Below are positions 18,778-39,545 of a DNA stretch of 64,000 nucleotides, piece by piece. A program made the translations under genes and the position numbers. A model generated the notes under the pieces. The model was not told where the DNA came from, made no database searches, and was given only the letters and a program-made list of their open reading frames with translations. The stretch comes from Crambe crambe (Eukaryota; Porifera; Demospongiae; Poecilosclerida; Crambeidae): the NCBI GenBank assembly GCA_963924555.1, contig OZ004597.1:1630404-1694403 (forward strand). Direction: 5' to 3'. Position 1 is the first letter of the stretch. Each line of letters starts with the position of its first letter.

Positions 18778-20283
18778 ATGAAAGCTGCAATGAAAGAAGA
18801 CGCCATAATCACAGGAGATTCGACTGCTGCAAGAAACATAGACCTAAAAGACTTCATAGTTCTACTCAAATCACTGCCGTCAAAGATACGAGTTCTTCAC
18901 ATAATCATTGCAATGGGATTATTCTCCATATTCATTGGGTATATCAGTGTAGCACCTCCCACTGACCTTCCCAACTGGCCTCTCTACCGACTCAATTCCA
19001 AGACATGGCAGCTGTTTGAGCGCTGGGGACAGCATGTCAAGCCCCACCATGTAAGGATCATCACCACCACCTTACAGCATATTGAGTCACGGGCCATGTA
19101 CATCATGACATATCTGGATGTCCCCGATATTCTCCACAAAGCTGGCAAACCACTCTCATGCGAAGAGATCAAAGTGGAAATAGATAAGACATCAGGGCTC
19201 AAACCAGTTAATTTAGCATTCCTATGCCGTATCCTGCATGCAGCTGCTCACTTTGATTTCCTCTCTGGAGACTGGGAGGAGAAATATTCACTGACCCCAC
19301 TTAGTGAGTACCTGGTGTCCACCCACCCAAGGAGTCTGAAGAACTATGTGATGCTCTATTCTGGAGATGAAGCACTGGTTATTAGCACTTCGTTATCTCG
19401 AAGTATCTTCACGGGAGAGTCTGGCTTCAAGGTCTCCTATAGAACTGAACTTCTGGAGCATTTGAAAGAGGATAACTACTTACGTGACGTGTATGATGCT
19501 GGGCTTGGTGATAGCGCTAATCTTCATGCACCGGCAATAATTGCCGACTACCCACCCTTCAGCTCCTGCAAACACATCTGCGACATTGGGGGTGGAGTTG
19601 GAAGGTTTCTGTATGAGGTACTCCAGTACTATTCTCACGGAATTAATGGAACAAACTTTGATCTTCCTGCGGTGATTGCAAATTCAAGGTAAAATTTATT
19701 CAATGTTCGTACTGATAATTAATCAACTCAATTATTTGTTTCTTAGAGCATTTCTGGCAAAACTGAAGGGTGGAAGAAGCATTCATCTTGTAGCTGGAAA
19801 CTTCACTCATAAGCTGCCAGAGTTTGAGTGAGTTCCGTACACTGCTCCAGTTTTGATTCTCATCCTCGTGTTCACATATACATACATGCAGTTGTGATTG
19901 CTACATTCTCAAGGACATTCTTCAGAATTGGTCAGACGAAGATGCAACTCTCATCTTAAACAATCTCTATACAACTGTCAAGAGAGGACACAGAGTGCTT
20001 GTAATGGAAACCATTTTACATACTGGGTCATTTGCAGAAGAAAGGGTAAGAGGTCAATGATCTATATTTATACTTACAGCCACAGCACATCTTGTTTTCT
20101 TGTGTATAATAGCTGAAATCCCTAATGGATCTGACCATGATGTCCTTCAACCCATCACATTCTCGTCTAAGAACGCAAGAAGAAATCTACTTTCTTCTGG
20201 AGCAGTCTGGTTTTGTGGATGCTCAGACTTACCCCACCAGAGCAGGCTACTCCATCGTGGAGGCCTTCACCAATGCTGTCTAA
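18778..20283 (+). CDS. membrane-anchored O-methyltransferase homologue (COMT/ASMT type), 4 exons
   Basis: Exons 18778-19688, 19748-19828, 19892-20046 and 20113-20283 encode about 438 residues. Residues about 40-60 form a hydrophobic segment (VLHIIIAMGLFSIFIGYI), so a signal anchor is likely; typical family members are soluble and about 350 residues. A winged-helix dimerisation part (LCRILHAAAHFDFL, YSLTPLSEYL) precedes the SAM-binding motif CDIGGGVGRFL and the adenine-side FDLPAVI. The position of the catalytic-base motif LHDWSDE reads LQNWSDEDA, with Gln (codon CAG) where family enzymes have His. Methyltransf_2 enzymes methylate hydroxyls of small molecules such as N-acetylserotonin or phenols; the substrate here is unknown and activity is doubtful. 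It converges on the TRPA-like gene 226 bp downstream. Confidence 0.88.
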
Positions 20284-20508
20284 TGAGTGATCAGGACATA
20301 GATCCACTCAATTCTCTATATTATAATCCATGATTGCTGCTCTTAGAAAATCAGGCTGGATATTCCCTGTGTCCATGCTAAAATTCAATAGACTAAAAAT
20401 TGATATGGGAGATAGATATAAAACTCTTGTAGCATAGATAAACGAAGGCTAGGGGCTAGGGGCTAAGGCTACTTGTAACTAGATAGTTTGTCTCAGTAGC
20501 TAGAATGC

Positions 20509-23500
20509 TCATTCATTGTTTGGAGTGTTTTTATCTTCCTGCTCCTCCATGTTGTTTGACAGCATCACCATCTTCATCATGCTTTCTTGCATTTCTCTGA
20601 TTTGACTGAGAGAGCTGATGATTCTTTCCTGATTGAGGGTGAGTTCGTCCACCCTTTTCTGGATCTTTGAGATGTCCTTGCCTCTCTGATCGGCACCAAT
20701 GTCACTTGAAGTGAAATCGTCGTCATCATTCAGGTAAGGATCCTGCCCTTTCACAGATTGCCAAAAGAAACGCCACACCTTTCTAAGGAGGAACACATCT
20801 TTGTTAGGATACGTGATGAAATAATGCCTGTCCAATTTTTGAAGTATTCTTGAAGGTAGGGCAATGTCGATATGTGAGAAGTAGGTCACCTCCACCACTT
20901 TCTTTTCAGCGATTGCGTTAGACCGTATAGCATCAATGTCATCAATAGCCAGTCCAATCAGCAGATTCATAACTACAATGCCCATTAGAATTGCAAGTGT
21001 GATAACAAAAATGAAAGTCAGCCAGTCAAAATGTAGTTCTCCATTGACATTGTCTTCTACAAAAGCACCATAGTCTAGCTCCCCGAGGAGATGTCCAAAG
21101 TTGATGAACATAGAGTAGCCGATATTTGAGTAGGACTTTAGGTTGCCAGTGAGAATATATAAGGAGAGACCAAAGGCAATTACGAAGAGCAGGACAACAA
21201 AGAGAACTTGCAAGACTGTCCTGGTGATGGCCAAGAACATGGTGATGTAGACACCGAAAACGTCAAAGAGCTGGAACTTCAGAATGAGACTGAACCAGGT
21301 GAAGAAAGCTGCGATTGCTCCTGCTTCCCAGTTGGCATTGTTAAGCCCCTTGCTTGGTATCAAATAGTACACGGTGAACACGAACGACAAGAGATCGATC
21401 AAGATATAACTATTTCTGATCAAGTTTAGGGCTTCTTGGCGAATCTGTAGCACTATTACTATCCAGACAATGAAATTCAAGACGGCAAAGCCCAGTGTGA
21501 TGAATCGGCAAATATTTGCTGGGCGGCTGAATTCTGGGCATATGACAGTGCTATTTGTTCCATCGCCACACACAGCTGCAGTGCCATTCGTTTGTGATTT
21601 GGTAAACGATACGATGTCAGTTGGTCGGGGAACGAGGGCTGTGAAGATAAAGAAGAATAAGGCCTGCAGAAGAACGAGAGAGACTATAATGGCATATATC
21701 CATTTCCCGTAGCTCCTCCACTTCACCTTCAGGTAAGCATTAGTGACAGAATTGGTTAGCAATCTGCTCCTGTTGTACTTGACCATCGTACGTAATGTTT
21801 CCAGATGCGCTATCCGCTGAGGTGTTCTCGATTTATTATAACTTGTACCTTGTGGTTGCTTTATGCTTCCCTTGTACTGGACAGGAGATGTCATCATTTC
21901 TTCGGACATTAAGGGGTTTTTCTCTTCCTTCTTTTCATCAGCTTGGTCTTCGACCAAATCGCGACGTAGGTTCTTCAGGGATAAATACTTGAAGTCGAAT
22001 CTCTCCCAGTATTTTGGATTGGTGCGAGCAAGATCGGCTGTAGTGTGAGAGCACTCGAGAACCTTCCTTGCAACTTCTGGCATGTGAATGATGAGACTGA
22101 CCATGGGATGGGGAAGAAACGGAGAAACAAGATCCAGACATTCTTCATACCGCTCATGCTCAATCACAGCTAGTGCACATTTGACGTGATTCTGTTCAAT
22201 GAGCTCATCAAAAAAGGACTTTTGGGAGAAGTCGTGGATAATGGGAACGCCGATATCAAGAAGCAGTGTGATGACCTGGGGGTTACCACTCCCTGCTCCC
22301 ATGTGGAGCGAATTCTGCCCTTTATCGTCTTTCCACTCCAGTTGAAAAGGGTGAGCTTCAAAGAGAGTGTGAGCCACTTCAGCATGTCCCTGGGAGCAGG
22401 CAACCATGAATGGTGTTTTTCCAGTGTAGCACTTGTGGACCATGGCTCCATGTGAGAGAAGCATTTCCACACAGCGTTGGTTGCCGACATAGGCTGCATG
22501 GTGCAATGGGGTGCCACCATGTTTGTTGGTCTCATTCAACAACTTGAGACATTCCGGGATTTCAAGCAGGATGGAAAGTGGTTTCCATTCTCCACTCGAA
22601 GCTGCTAGATGAAGGTAGTTGTTTCCATCGTGGTCTTTGATGTTTTTAAGCTTGTGCTTAATAGTAGACATCATTGGGTTGACCAGGCCGGAAAGACCGA
22701 GATTTAAGGCACTGTGGATTGGTGACTTTCCCTCGTTATTGCTTGCCACCACCAGATCGGATGCTTGGGGAAGCTCCAACAGAATGTGTAGGATTTTCTT
22801 TCGGTTTCTCTTCACTGCATGATGCAGAGCATTGTTGCCTTCAACATCTTTGATCAACACATTGGCACCTCTCCCAAGAAGAGTGGTAACTCCGCTGGCA
22901 CTTCCAGCAATTATTGACATCATTAGTGGGGTCTGCCCCTTATTATCAGTAGCATCTATTTGTGCTCCATTTTCAGCCAAGTATGAAATGACTTGGTTGG
23001 AATTGATGGCCTGAGCGCAGCGATGCAAGCATGTTTGCCCGTATATGTCAGTACATGGAACGATCTCCATGCTGTTATAATTTATCATGATCTTGATCAT
23101 CTCCAGCTTTCCCTGTGAGCAGGCAACAAGAAAAGGAGGCACTTGGGAGCCTTTCTGAATTGTCGGGTTAGCGCCATGTTTCAGCAAGACTTCCACCACT
23201 TTGGTGTATCCACCATCTATGGCAGCATGCAAAGGTGTGCTGTTTTCTTCATCGATGAAACCCAATACCACCTCAGGAGGATATCCATGTGATTTGCAAT
23301 TCGACATGTACATGTCAAGTACCCGATGAGAACCCTTACGAGCAGCAAGATGGACCGGGGTCAATTCATCTTCATCTTGGGCACACATGCGGAAGGATGG
23401 ATATTTTTCTGGATTGTTTTTCATCATCAGACAATTGTGGACTACTCTAGCCACTTCCAGATTATCGTGCTCCGCTATGATATGTAGTACTGTCCTCTTG

Positions 23501-24084
23501 CGATATCCGGTCACCAAAAAGTCGATGTCAGGATGCTCGAGAAAGGCTGCAACCAGGTCAGTCTTGTTGGCGCGTGCAGCTATGTGAAGAGCAGCGTCCT
23601 GATCGCTATTCAAGATGGAGTCATTGATGCCGCTGCTCAGAAGCAAGTGGACAGCTTCAACATGGCCTTGAAGGACTGCAACATGCAATGCTGTGTGGCC
23701 GTGCTTATCTGTTGCAGCCAAATTGACTCCACTCTCTATGAGGTACTGCATGGTGGCAATCTGGTTAGTAGATGCTGCATGGTGCAGGAAAGTGGCCTTG
23801 TTTTCATCACACTCTTTTAAAGTGGTCCCGTATATTTCAATGAATGACTTCAATTCATCAAGATGTCCGTTGGCTGCCAGCTGGTAAGGAGAGTCGTAGT
23901 CTATCGAGATATTCTTTATCATTTCCAAAATAACTGGTCGATTTATATTTCCTTGTGTTTTTTTCCTCTTTTTGGGGACAGCAGCAGCAGGTACAGAATG
24001 AGATTGAGTACCAGTCTGCGTGCACACTGGATAGAAAGCATTCACGGCTGTTACCGTGGTTTTAAATTTGTGTGAGCCTGACAT
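20509..24084 (-). CDS. TRPA: TRPA-like ankyrin-repeat cation channel, single exon (copy 1)
   Basis: One uninterrupted frame of 1,191 residues. Residues about 60-690 hold more than a dozen ankyrin repeats (TALHVAVLQGHVEAVHLLL, TPLHAAIDGGYTKVVEVLL and others). Six hydrophobic segments follow from about residue 785 (IYAIIVSLVLLQALFFFIF) to S6 (LAILMGIVVMNLLIGLAIDD), with a pore-loop region at GHLLGELDYGAF. NLLIGLA plus the following E-rich linker matches the TRPA1 S6/TRP-like region. A short C-terminal coiled coil ends the protein. TRPA channels pass Ca2+ and other cations at the plasma membrane in response to chemical or thermal stimuli; the stimulus here is unknown. The next gene is a diverged tandem copy. 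The absence of introns contrasts with nearly all neighbours. Confidence 0.9.
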   Translation of the reverse strand: MSGSHKFKTTVTAVNAFYPVCTQTGTQSHSVPAAAVPKKRKKTQGNINRPVILEMIKNISIDYDSPYQLAANGHLDELKSFIEIYGTTLKECDENKATFLHHAASTNQIATMQYLIESGVNLAATDKHGHTALHVAVLQGHVEAVHLLLSSGINDSILNSDQDAALHIAARANKTDLVAAFLEHPDIDFLVTGYRKRTVLHIIAEHDNLEVARVVHNCLMMKNNPEKYPSFRMCAQDEDELTPVHLAARKGSHRVLDMYMSNCKSHGYPPEVVLGFIDEENSTPLHAAIDGGYTKVVEVLLKHGANPTIQKGSQVPPFLVACSQGKLEMIKIMINYNSMEIVPCTDIYGQTCLHRCAQAINSNQVISYLAENGAQIDATDNKGQTPLMMSIIAGSASGVTTLLGRGANVLIKDVEGNNALHHAVKRNRKKILHILLELPQASDLVVASNNEGKSPIHSALNLGLSGLVNPMMSTIKHKLKNIKDHDGNNYLHLAASSGEWKPLSILLEIPECLKLLNETNKHGGTPLHHAAYVGNQRCVEMLLSHGAMVHKCYTGKTPFMVACSQGHAEVAHTLFEAHPFQLEWKDDKGQNSLHMGAGSGNPQVITLLLDIGVPIIHDFSQKSFFDELIEQNHVKCALAVIEHERYEECLDLVSPFLPHPMVSLIIHMPEVARKVLECSHTTADLARTNPKYWERFDFKYLSLKNLRRDLVEDQADEKKEEKNPLMSEEMMTSPVQYKGSIKQPQGTSYNKSRTPQRIAHLETLRTMVKYNRSRLLTNSVTNAYLKVKWRSYGKWIYAIIVSLVLLQALFFFIFTALVPRPTDIVSFTKSQTNGTAAVCGDGTNSTVICPEFSRPANICRFITLGFAVLNFIVWIVIVLQIRQEALNLIRNSYILIDLLSFVFTVYYLIPSKGLNNANWEAGAIAAFFTWFSLILKFQLFDVFGVYITMFLAITRTVLQVLFVVLLFVIAFGLSLYILTGNLKSYSNIGYSMFINFGHLLGELDYGAFVEDNVNGELHFDWLTFIFVITLAILMGIVVMNLLIGLAIDDIDAIRSNAIAEKKVVEVTYFSHIDIALPSRILQKLDRHYFITYPNKDVFLLRKVWRFFWQSVKGQDPYLNDDDDFTSSDIGADQRGKDISKIQKRVDELTLNQERIISSLSQIREMQESMMKMVMLSNNMEEQEDKNTPNNE

Positions 24085-24490
24085 TCTCTGCTAAAAAAAA
24101 AAAGAAAAAAAAAGTCAACTATCTTGCTAGTGACCTGTTCACATGATATGACCTTTTTAAGGGTTACAAAATAAGCCTTAGCTCCCTATAAAAATGGAGT
24201 AACCCGAGCCAAGCTATATAGCTAGCTTCTCAGTGTGCTGGTATTGGTATTAATTTTTTGAGCAGCTATTGAGTAGGTAGCTACAAATAACTCACTTTAA
24301 CTAGACTCAGCTACTCTTTCTTGCAGTAAGTAGTGCTGCGCTGTATTTTAATCTGCACTGCAGCCACACCCATCATTTTGGTTAGCATATGCGCATGCGC
24401 ACAGATATGGGGCGGGCGATATAATGCGCGCGCGATTATTATGAAAAGTAACAATAATTATTATGCATATTATTATAGCTAAAATAAAGC
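24085..24490 (-). promoter_or_regulatory. promoter region of TRPA-like copy 1 with NRF1-type site
   Basis: The region lies between the two TRPA copies. A perfect palindrome TGCGCATGCGCA (24390-24401) matches the NRF1 consensus, and a GC-box-like GGGGCGGGCG follows at 24409-24418. An A-rich tract (24092-24113) is next to the start codon. A splice acceptor in a 5' leader cannot be excluded. Confidence 0.5.
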
Positions 24491-27400
24491 CTAAGGTAAG
24501 AAGTCAGATGCTGTCAATGAAATTTCAGAGTCACTGGCGTACAATGAAGATTGTGGTTGTTGCCAACGGAAACGCTGACGTTTCCTTTGACAATGATCCC
24601 CTTGTAAGTCATGCAGCAAGTCTGACAGTTCTTCCAGCTTTTGTTTCATCGAAGAAACTTCTGTTGCTACATCAACTGGAGCATGAATTGTATTGTTGTT
24701 TGAATCAGCATTTTCTGTTTCATCTGCATCGAGAACTTCTTCCACAAATGACTTCAAACATTTCCTCACTCGGCATTTCTTTTTCAGATTTGGGTAGTTC
24801 TTGTATGACTCAAATATGGCTTTGTGGCGCAGGCATTTCGGTAGGTTATTATCAATACGAGAAAAGAAATCGATTTCTAACATTCTCCTCTGGTACATAG
24901 CATTCATCTTGATCTGCTCGATATCTCCTACAGCCAAACCAATCAGTAAGTTCATCATGACAATACTCATCATGACAGCTAACACAACTATGAGTACAAT
25001 TGTGATAGCAGACAGAGAACGCTCCAGACTCCCTGTGCTCATGGAACTGGTCTTCTCTACATATAAGCTGTAAGGAATCTCACCAAACATGTAGCCAAAG
25101 ACAGTGAAGCTTGCATAGCCCACATTCGAGAAGTCGGTGATTTCACTGGCTATGATATACATGGAGATGCCAAATGCGATGATCAGAAACGAACAGAGGA
25201 AAAGGACCTGGAAAGCTGTACGGAGGATCTTGAAGAACATATTGACATAAATGCCCAGTTTATCAAACATTTCCAGAGCTTCAAACAGAGCCAGCCATGT
25301 AAAGAAGCAGGCACATGAACCAAAAGGCAACACGCCCATCCTAAATGGATCGGGGCTAAACAGGAAGATGTAATTGAACACAATAGCCAGTCCACTTATC
25401 CATGATTGAATGCGGTTGAAGAAATATATAGATCTCCATCCTTGCGATATGAAGATCAATATAGCAAAAACTGTGTAGAGCAAATTGAATATGCTTGCCA
25501 AGCCTCTGGTTGCATACTGTGCAGTGGTCATCTTTAGAAAAGGTGAAGTTTCGTTGTCCGATGAGTTATCGTCCTGACGTCTTAGTGATTCATTATGCTT
25601 TGAAGGATTGGGGCCGACGATGACAAAAAGAGTCAGGGAAACCACAAGCAATAGAAGAATTCCAAAGTAAAGGGAATAGCAGAATCTGCCATACGATTTC
25701 CATTTCTGTTTCAAATAGGCTGAAACCACAGGATGGATGAGAAGCTTTATTCTCCTGTGCTGAATCATTCTCTGCAAAACTTCCATCGTCTCTGAATGCT
25801 TCTTTTTCTTGCTTACAGCTGCACCTACTGGTGGTTGATTCCTCCTATTACGATGGACTACCACATTGAAATCATTACCAGCAGAATCAAGATTTGTAAT
25901 TGCAAATCCATCATATGAAGTCCTTCGAGTGGATTTCCTTCGAAGAAGCTTGCGGGTACTTGATTTCCCACTTTCCAGATCGAGTGTTGACTCAGATTCA
26001 GGGACTTGCTTGTCATCAGGACAGAGCAGGTACTTAAAATTGAAAGTTTGACTGAAGTTGGGGTGTAACTTGTCAGAGGAATGCTCTTCCTTGTAGCATC
26101 GGTCAAGGACAGCTTTGGCGATAGTCGGCATCCGCCGTATCAATCCCAGCATGGTGTCTTCATGGACAGGTGATTTGACATCAAGGCACTGCTGCCACCT
26201 CTTATGGTTCACCACTGCCAATCCACAATCTTCATCACCTCGACATATGATGATGTTGAGAAAACTTTCTCCTTTGTCGTTGTGCATAATCTTTCCTCCC
26301 AGATCAAGAGCTTGTTGAATCATCGCTGGGCTACCACTTCGGGCTGCGTAGTGAAGAGCAGTGTCCCCATTGTCGTCCTGCCAGTCAATCTGGAAAGGAT
26401 AGGCTTTGAAGAGGAGTTTAGTACACTGGATATGCCCTTCACGACAAGCCAACATGAGAGGAGAAATGCCCTGGTAACATCTGTGCACCATTGCTCCACT
26501 GTTGAGAAGAAGTTCGACACAGTGGGAATGGCCATTTTTTGCTGCATTGTGTAAGGCAGTGGACCCACAGCTGTTAAGCTCATTCAGAAGCTTGTGGGCA
26601 TTGGGTAGGTCGAGAAAAGCCGAAAGTGCTTTCCAATTGCCACTAGCAGCTGCTAGGTGCATGTAGTTATCGCCGTTGGGATCTTTGACTGTCTTTGGGT
26701 GTATAATGATCGATGAGATTAATGTGGATGTGATATCTCCCAGACCTAGTTTGAGACCAATGTGCATAGGTGAGTATCCCCTATTGTTGACCTCAGTGAC
26801 AAGCTCATCAGAATCAGGGTTAGTCAGCAGAGTGTGAATGATGGCCTTCTTGTTATGCACCACAGCAAAATGCAAGGCATTGAAACCTTCGTTGTCCTTT
26901 TTGAACGGATCAGCTCCTCTTGCTAGGAGCTCTTTAACGCCAGCCAAATTGCCAGATGAAATTGACATGTGGAGTGGCGTCCTTCCTTTCTCGTCCCTTT
27001 GATTAATATCAATCCCATCATCTTCTTCAATGATGTACAAAATTACGCCAGTTCCAAATACAGAGAAGGCAGCATAGTGGAGTGGGGTACGGCTGTATTG
27101 ATCAGGTTGGTGCAAGATATCTTTACCAGCTGCTTCCACCATGGCCTTCACTATTTCAAGTCTTCCCTGAGAGCAAGCCAGGTGCAGTGGGGGCGACATA
27201 TCCTCTTTGATCACCAGTGGTGATGCTCCATACTTCAGTAACAGACGAACCACTTCGTAATTGCCTCCATCCACAGCTGCATGCAGTGGTGTACTATTCT
27301 CTTCATCGATGAACTCAAATATCTTGTCCAAGGAGTACCCGTGTTCTTGACTTTTCAGTATGAAGAACTCCAAAGTTTGGTAAGAATTTTTTCTTGCAGC

Positions 27401-28069
27401 TAAATGGATAGGAGTGAGATCATCGTCATCTTTAGAACAGAGGCGAAAGCCCTTCTCTTCATCCACATATTCACTCTCTCTCTTCATGACATATTCGTGG
27501 ATAAGTTTGCATCCATCTACATTGTCCATTTCTGCAAGAGTGTGCACAACGTTTCGATTGCGGTAACCTTTGATGAGCAGGTCCACAGGATGAGACAGAT
27601 AAGCCTTGAGGACTTGACATGATTTTTCTCTAGCTGCTATGTGGAGAGGAGCATCTTTTGCACTGTTGAGTATCACAGTTGATGCCCCAGAATTCAGCAA
27701 AAGGTGGACTGCATTGACGTGACCTTTAAGCACTGCAACATGAAGAGCAGTGTTGCCATCCTTATCAGTGGCATCCATAGAGATCCCATTCTCGATCAAA
27801 TACTGCATGACTGCAACTTGATTGGTGGAGGTTGCATGGTGAAGGAGGGTGGAGTGATCTCGGTCCCTTTCCTTCAGTGTCAATCCAAACGCTTTGACAG
27901 ATGCACAGAGTTCCTCCAGGTTCCCACTAGCTGCAAGAACTTGAGGTGGCAGTTTGTGTTCGTAGTTGGTGAAGTTTTCCAGCAGGACTATGCAGGACTT
28001 TCTGCACTGGGGCTGGTTTAAAGTGGATGCTGCATCGATAGCAGTCACAACTGATTTGAATTTCACCAT
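24491..28069 (-). CDS. TRPA: TRPA-like ankyrin-repeat cation channel, single exon (copy 2)
   Basis: One frame of 1,192 residues, collinear with its neighbour but clearly diverged. Ankyrin repeats fill residues about 45-660 (STLLHHATSTNQVAVMQYLI, NTALHVAVLKGHVNAVHLLL). A basic linker (SSTRKLLRRKSTRRTS) precedes S1 (CYSLYFGILLLLVVSLTLFV), then S2-S6 with a pore loop near GYMFGEIPYSLYV and S6 VMMSIVMMNLLIGLAVGDI, again the TRPA1-like NLLIGLAVGDI. After S6 come a conserved helical stretch and an acidic, Ser/Thr-rich tail (YASDSEISLTASDFLP). The start ATG is the first in the frame. Equal length and shared order point to tandem duplication of an already intronless gene. Confidence 0.9.
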   Translation of the reverse strand: MVKFKSVVTAIDAASTLNQPQCRKSCIVLLENFTNYEHKLPPQVLAASGNLEELCASVKAFGLTLKERDRDHSTLLHHATSTNQVAVMQYLIENGISMDATDKDGNTALHVAVLKGHVNAVHLLLNSGASTVILNSAKDAPLHIAAREKSCQVLKAYLSHPVDLLIKGYRNRNVVHTLAEMDNVDGCKLIHEYVMKRESEYVDEEKGFRLCSKDDDDLTPIHLAARKNSYQTLEFFILKSQEHGYSLDKIFEFIDEENSTPLHAAVDGGNYEVVRLLLKYGASPLVIKEDMSPPLHLACSQGRLEIVKAMVEAAGKDILHQPDQYSRTPLHYAAFSVFGTGVILYIIEEDDGIDINQRDEKGRTPLHMSISSGNLAGVKELLARGADPFKKDNEGFNALHFAVVHNKKAIIHTLLTNPDSDELVTEVNNRGYSPMHIGLKLGLGDITSTLISSIIIHPKTVKDPNGDNYMHLAAASGNWKALSAFLDLPNAHKLLNELNSCGSTALHNAAKNGHSHCVELLLNSGAMVHRCYQGISPLMLACREGHIQCTKLLFKAYPFQIDWQDDNGDTALHYAARSGSPAMIQQALDLGGKIMHNDKGESFLNIIICRGDEDCGLAVVNHKRWQQCLDVKSPVHEDTMLGLIRRMPTIAKAVLDRCYKEEHSSDKLHPNFSQTFNFKYLLCPDDKQVPESESTLDLESGKSSTRKLLRRKSTRRTSYDGFAITNLDSAGNDFNVVVHRNRRNQPPVGAAVSKKKKHSETMEVLQRMIQHRRIKLLIHPVVSAYLKQKWKSYGRFCYSLYFGILLLLVVSLTLFVIVGPNPSKHNESLRRQDDNSSDNETSPFLKMTTAQYATRGLASIFNLLYTVFAILIFISQGWRSIYFFNRIQSWISGLAIVFNYIFLFSPDPFRMGVLPFGSCACFFTWLALFEALEMFDKLGIYVNMFFKILRTAFQVLFLCSFLIIAFGISMYIIASEITDFSNVGYASFTVFGYMFGEIPYSLYVEKTSSMSTGSLERSLSAITIVLIVVLAVMMSIVMMNLLIGLAVGDIEQIKMNAMYQRRMLEIDFFSRIDNNLPKCLRHKAIFESYKNYPNLKKKCRVRKCLKSFVEEVLDADETENADSNNNTIHAPVDVATEVSSMKQKLEELSDLLHDLQGDHCQRKRQRFRWQQPQSSLYASDSEISLTASDFLP

Positions 28070-28649
28070 TATTTGAGCTTAGTTGCTTTATTCAACTTTT
28101 CCCCCCTTCCTTTCCTTGATGCAAACTAGCTCAGGCTATAGCTTAACTGGATAGAATTGAGTCTGGAGTTTGAAAAGAGCTCTCTTTCTTATATATGCTC
28201 CCACTCGTCCTGATCCACTGCCCACAGAGCAAGTAACCAGTCATCAAATTCCATCAATCACACCGAGCAGCAGGCAACAGATTCATAGGGTGTTGACAAC
28301 GTCATGGCCTGACTCAAATTTCACAGTTGATGAATCCCCAAGTCTTGATAAATTAGTACTTATGCAAAAACATGACCGTACTTTATAATACTGAATATTA
28401 TTATTATCAAAAAAAGAATTTCACATAGCTTGCAGCTGCTAGCCATCAAAAAATAATCATTAAGAATTAATAATACATGCACTACAAATATAGACATACA
28501 TACATACATACATACATACATAGTGCCACCACAACAATGAAAATAATCCATACACACATTAGCTACATGTAGCAAGCTAGTTAGCTAGCTAATAAAAATA
28601 TTATGTTCCAATCAAATAGATACGCATAATTGGTAGTTACAATGTGTGG
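28070..28649. other. intergenic stretch upstream of TRPA-like copy 2
   Basis: This holds the TRPA promoter side (28070-28200) and the 3' flank of the MRL gene. Apart from a (TACA)n microsatellite at about 28491-28523 I see nothing coding. Confidence 0.5.
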
Positions 28650-39545
<10,896 letters not shown>

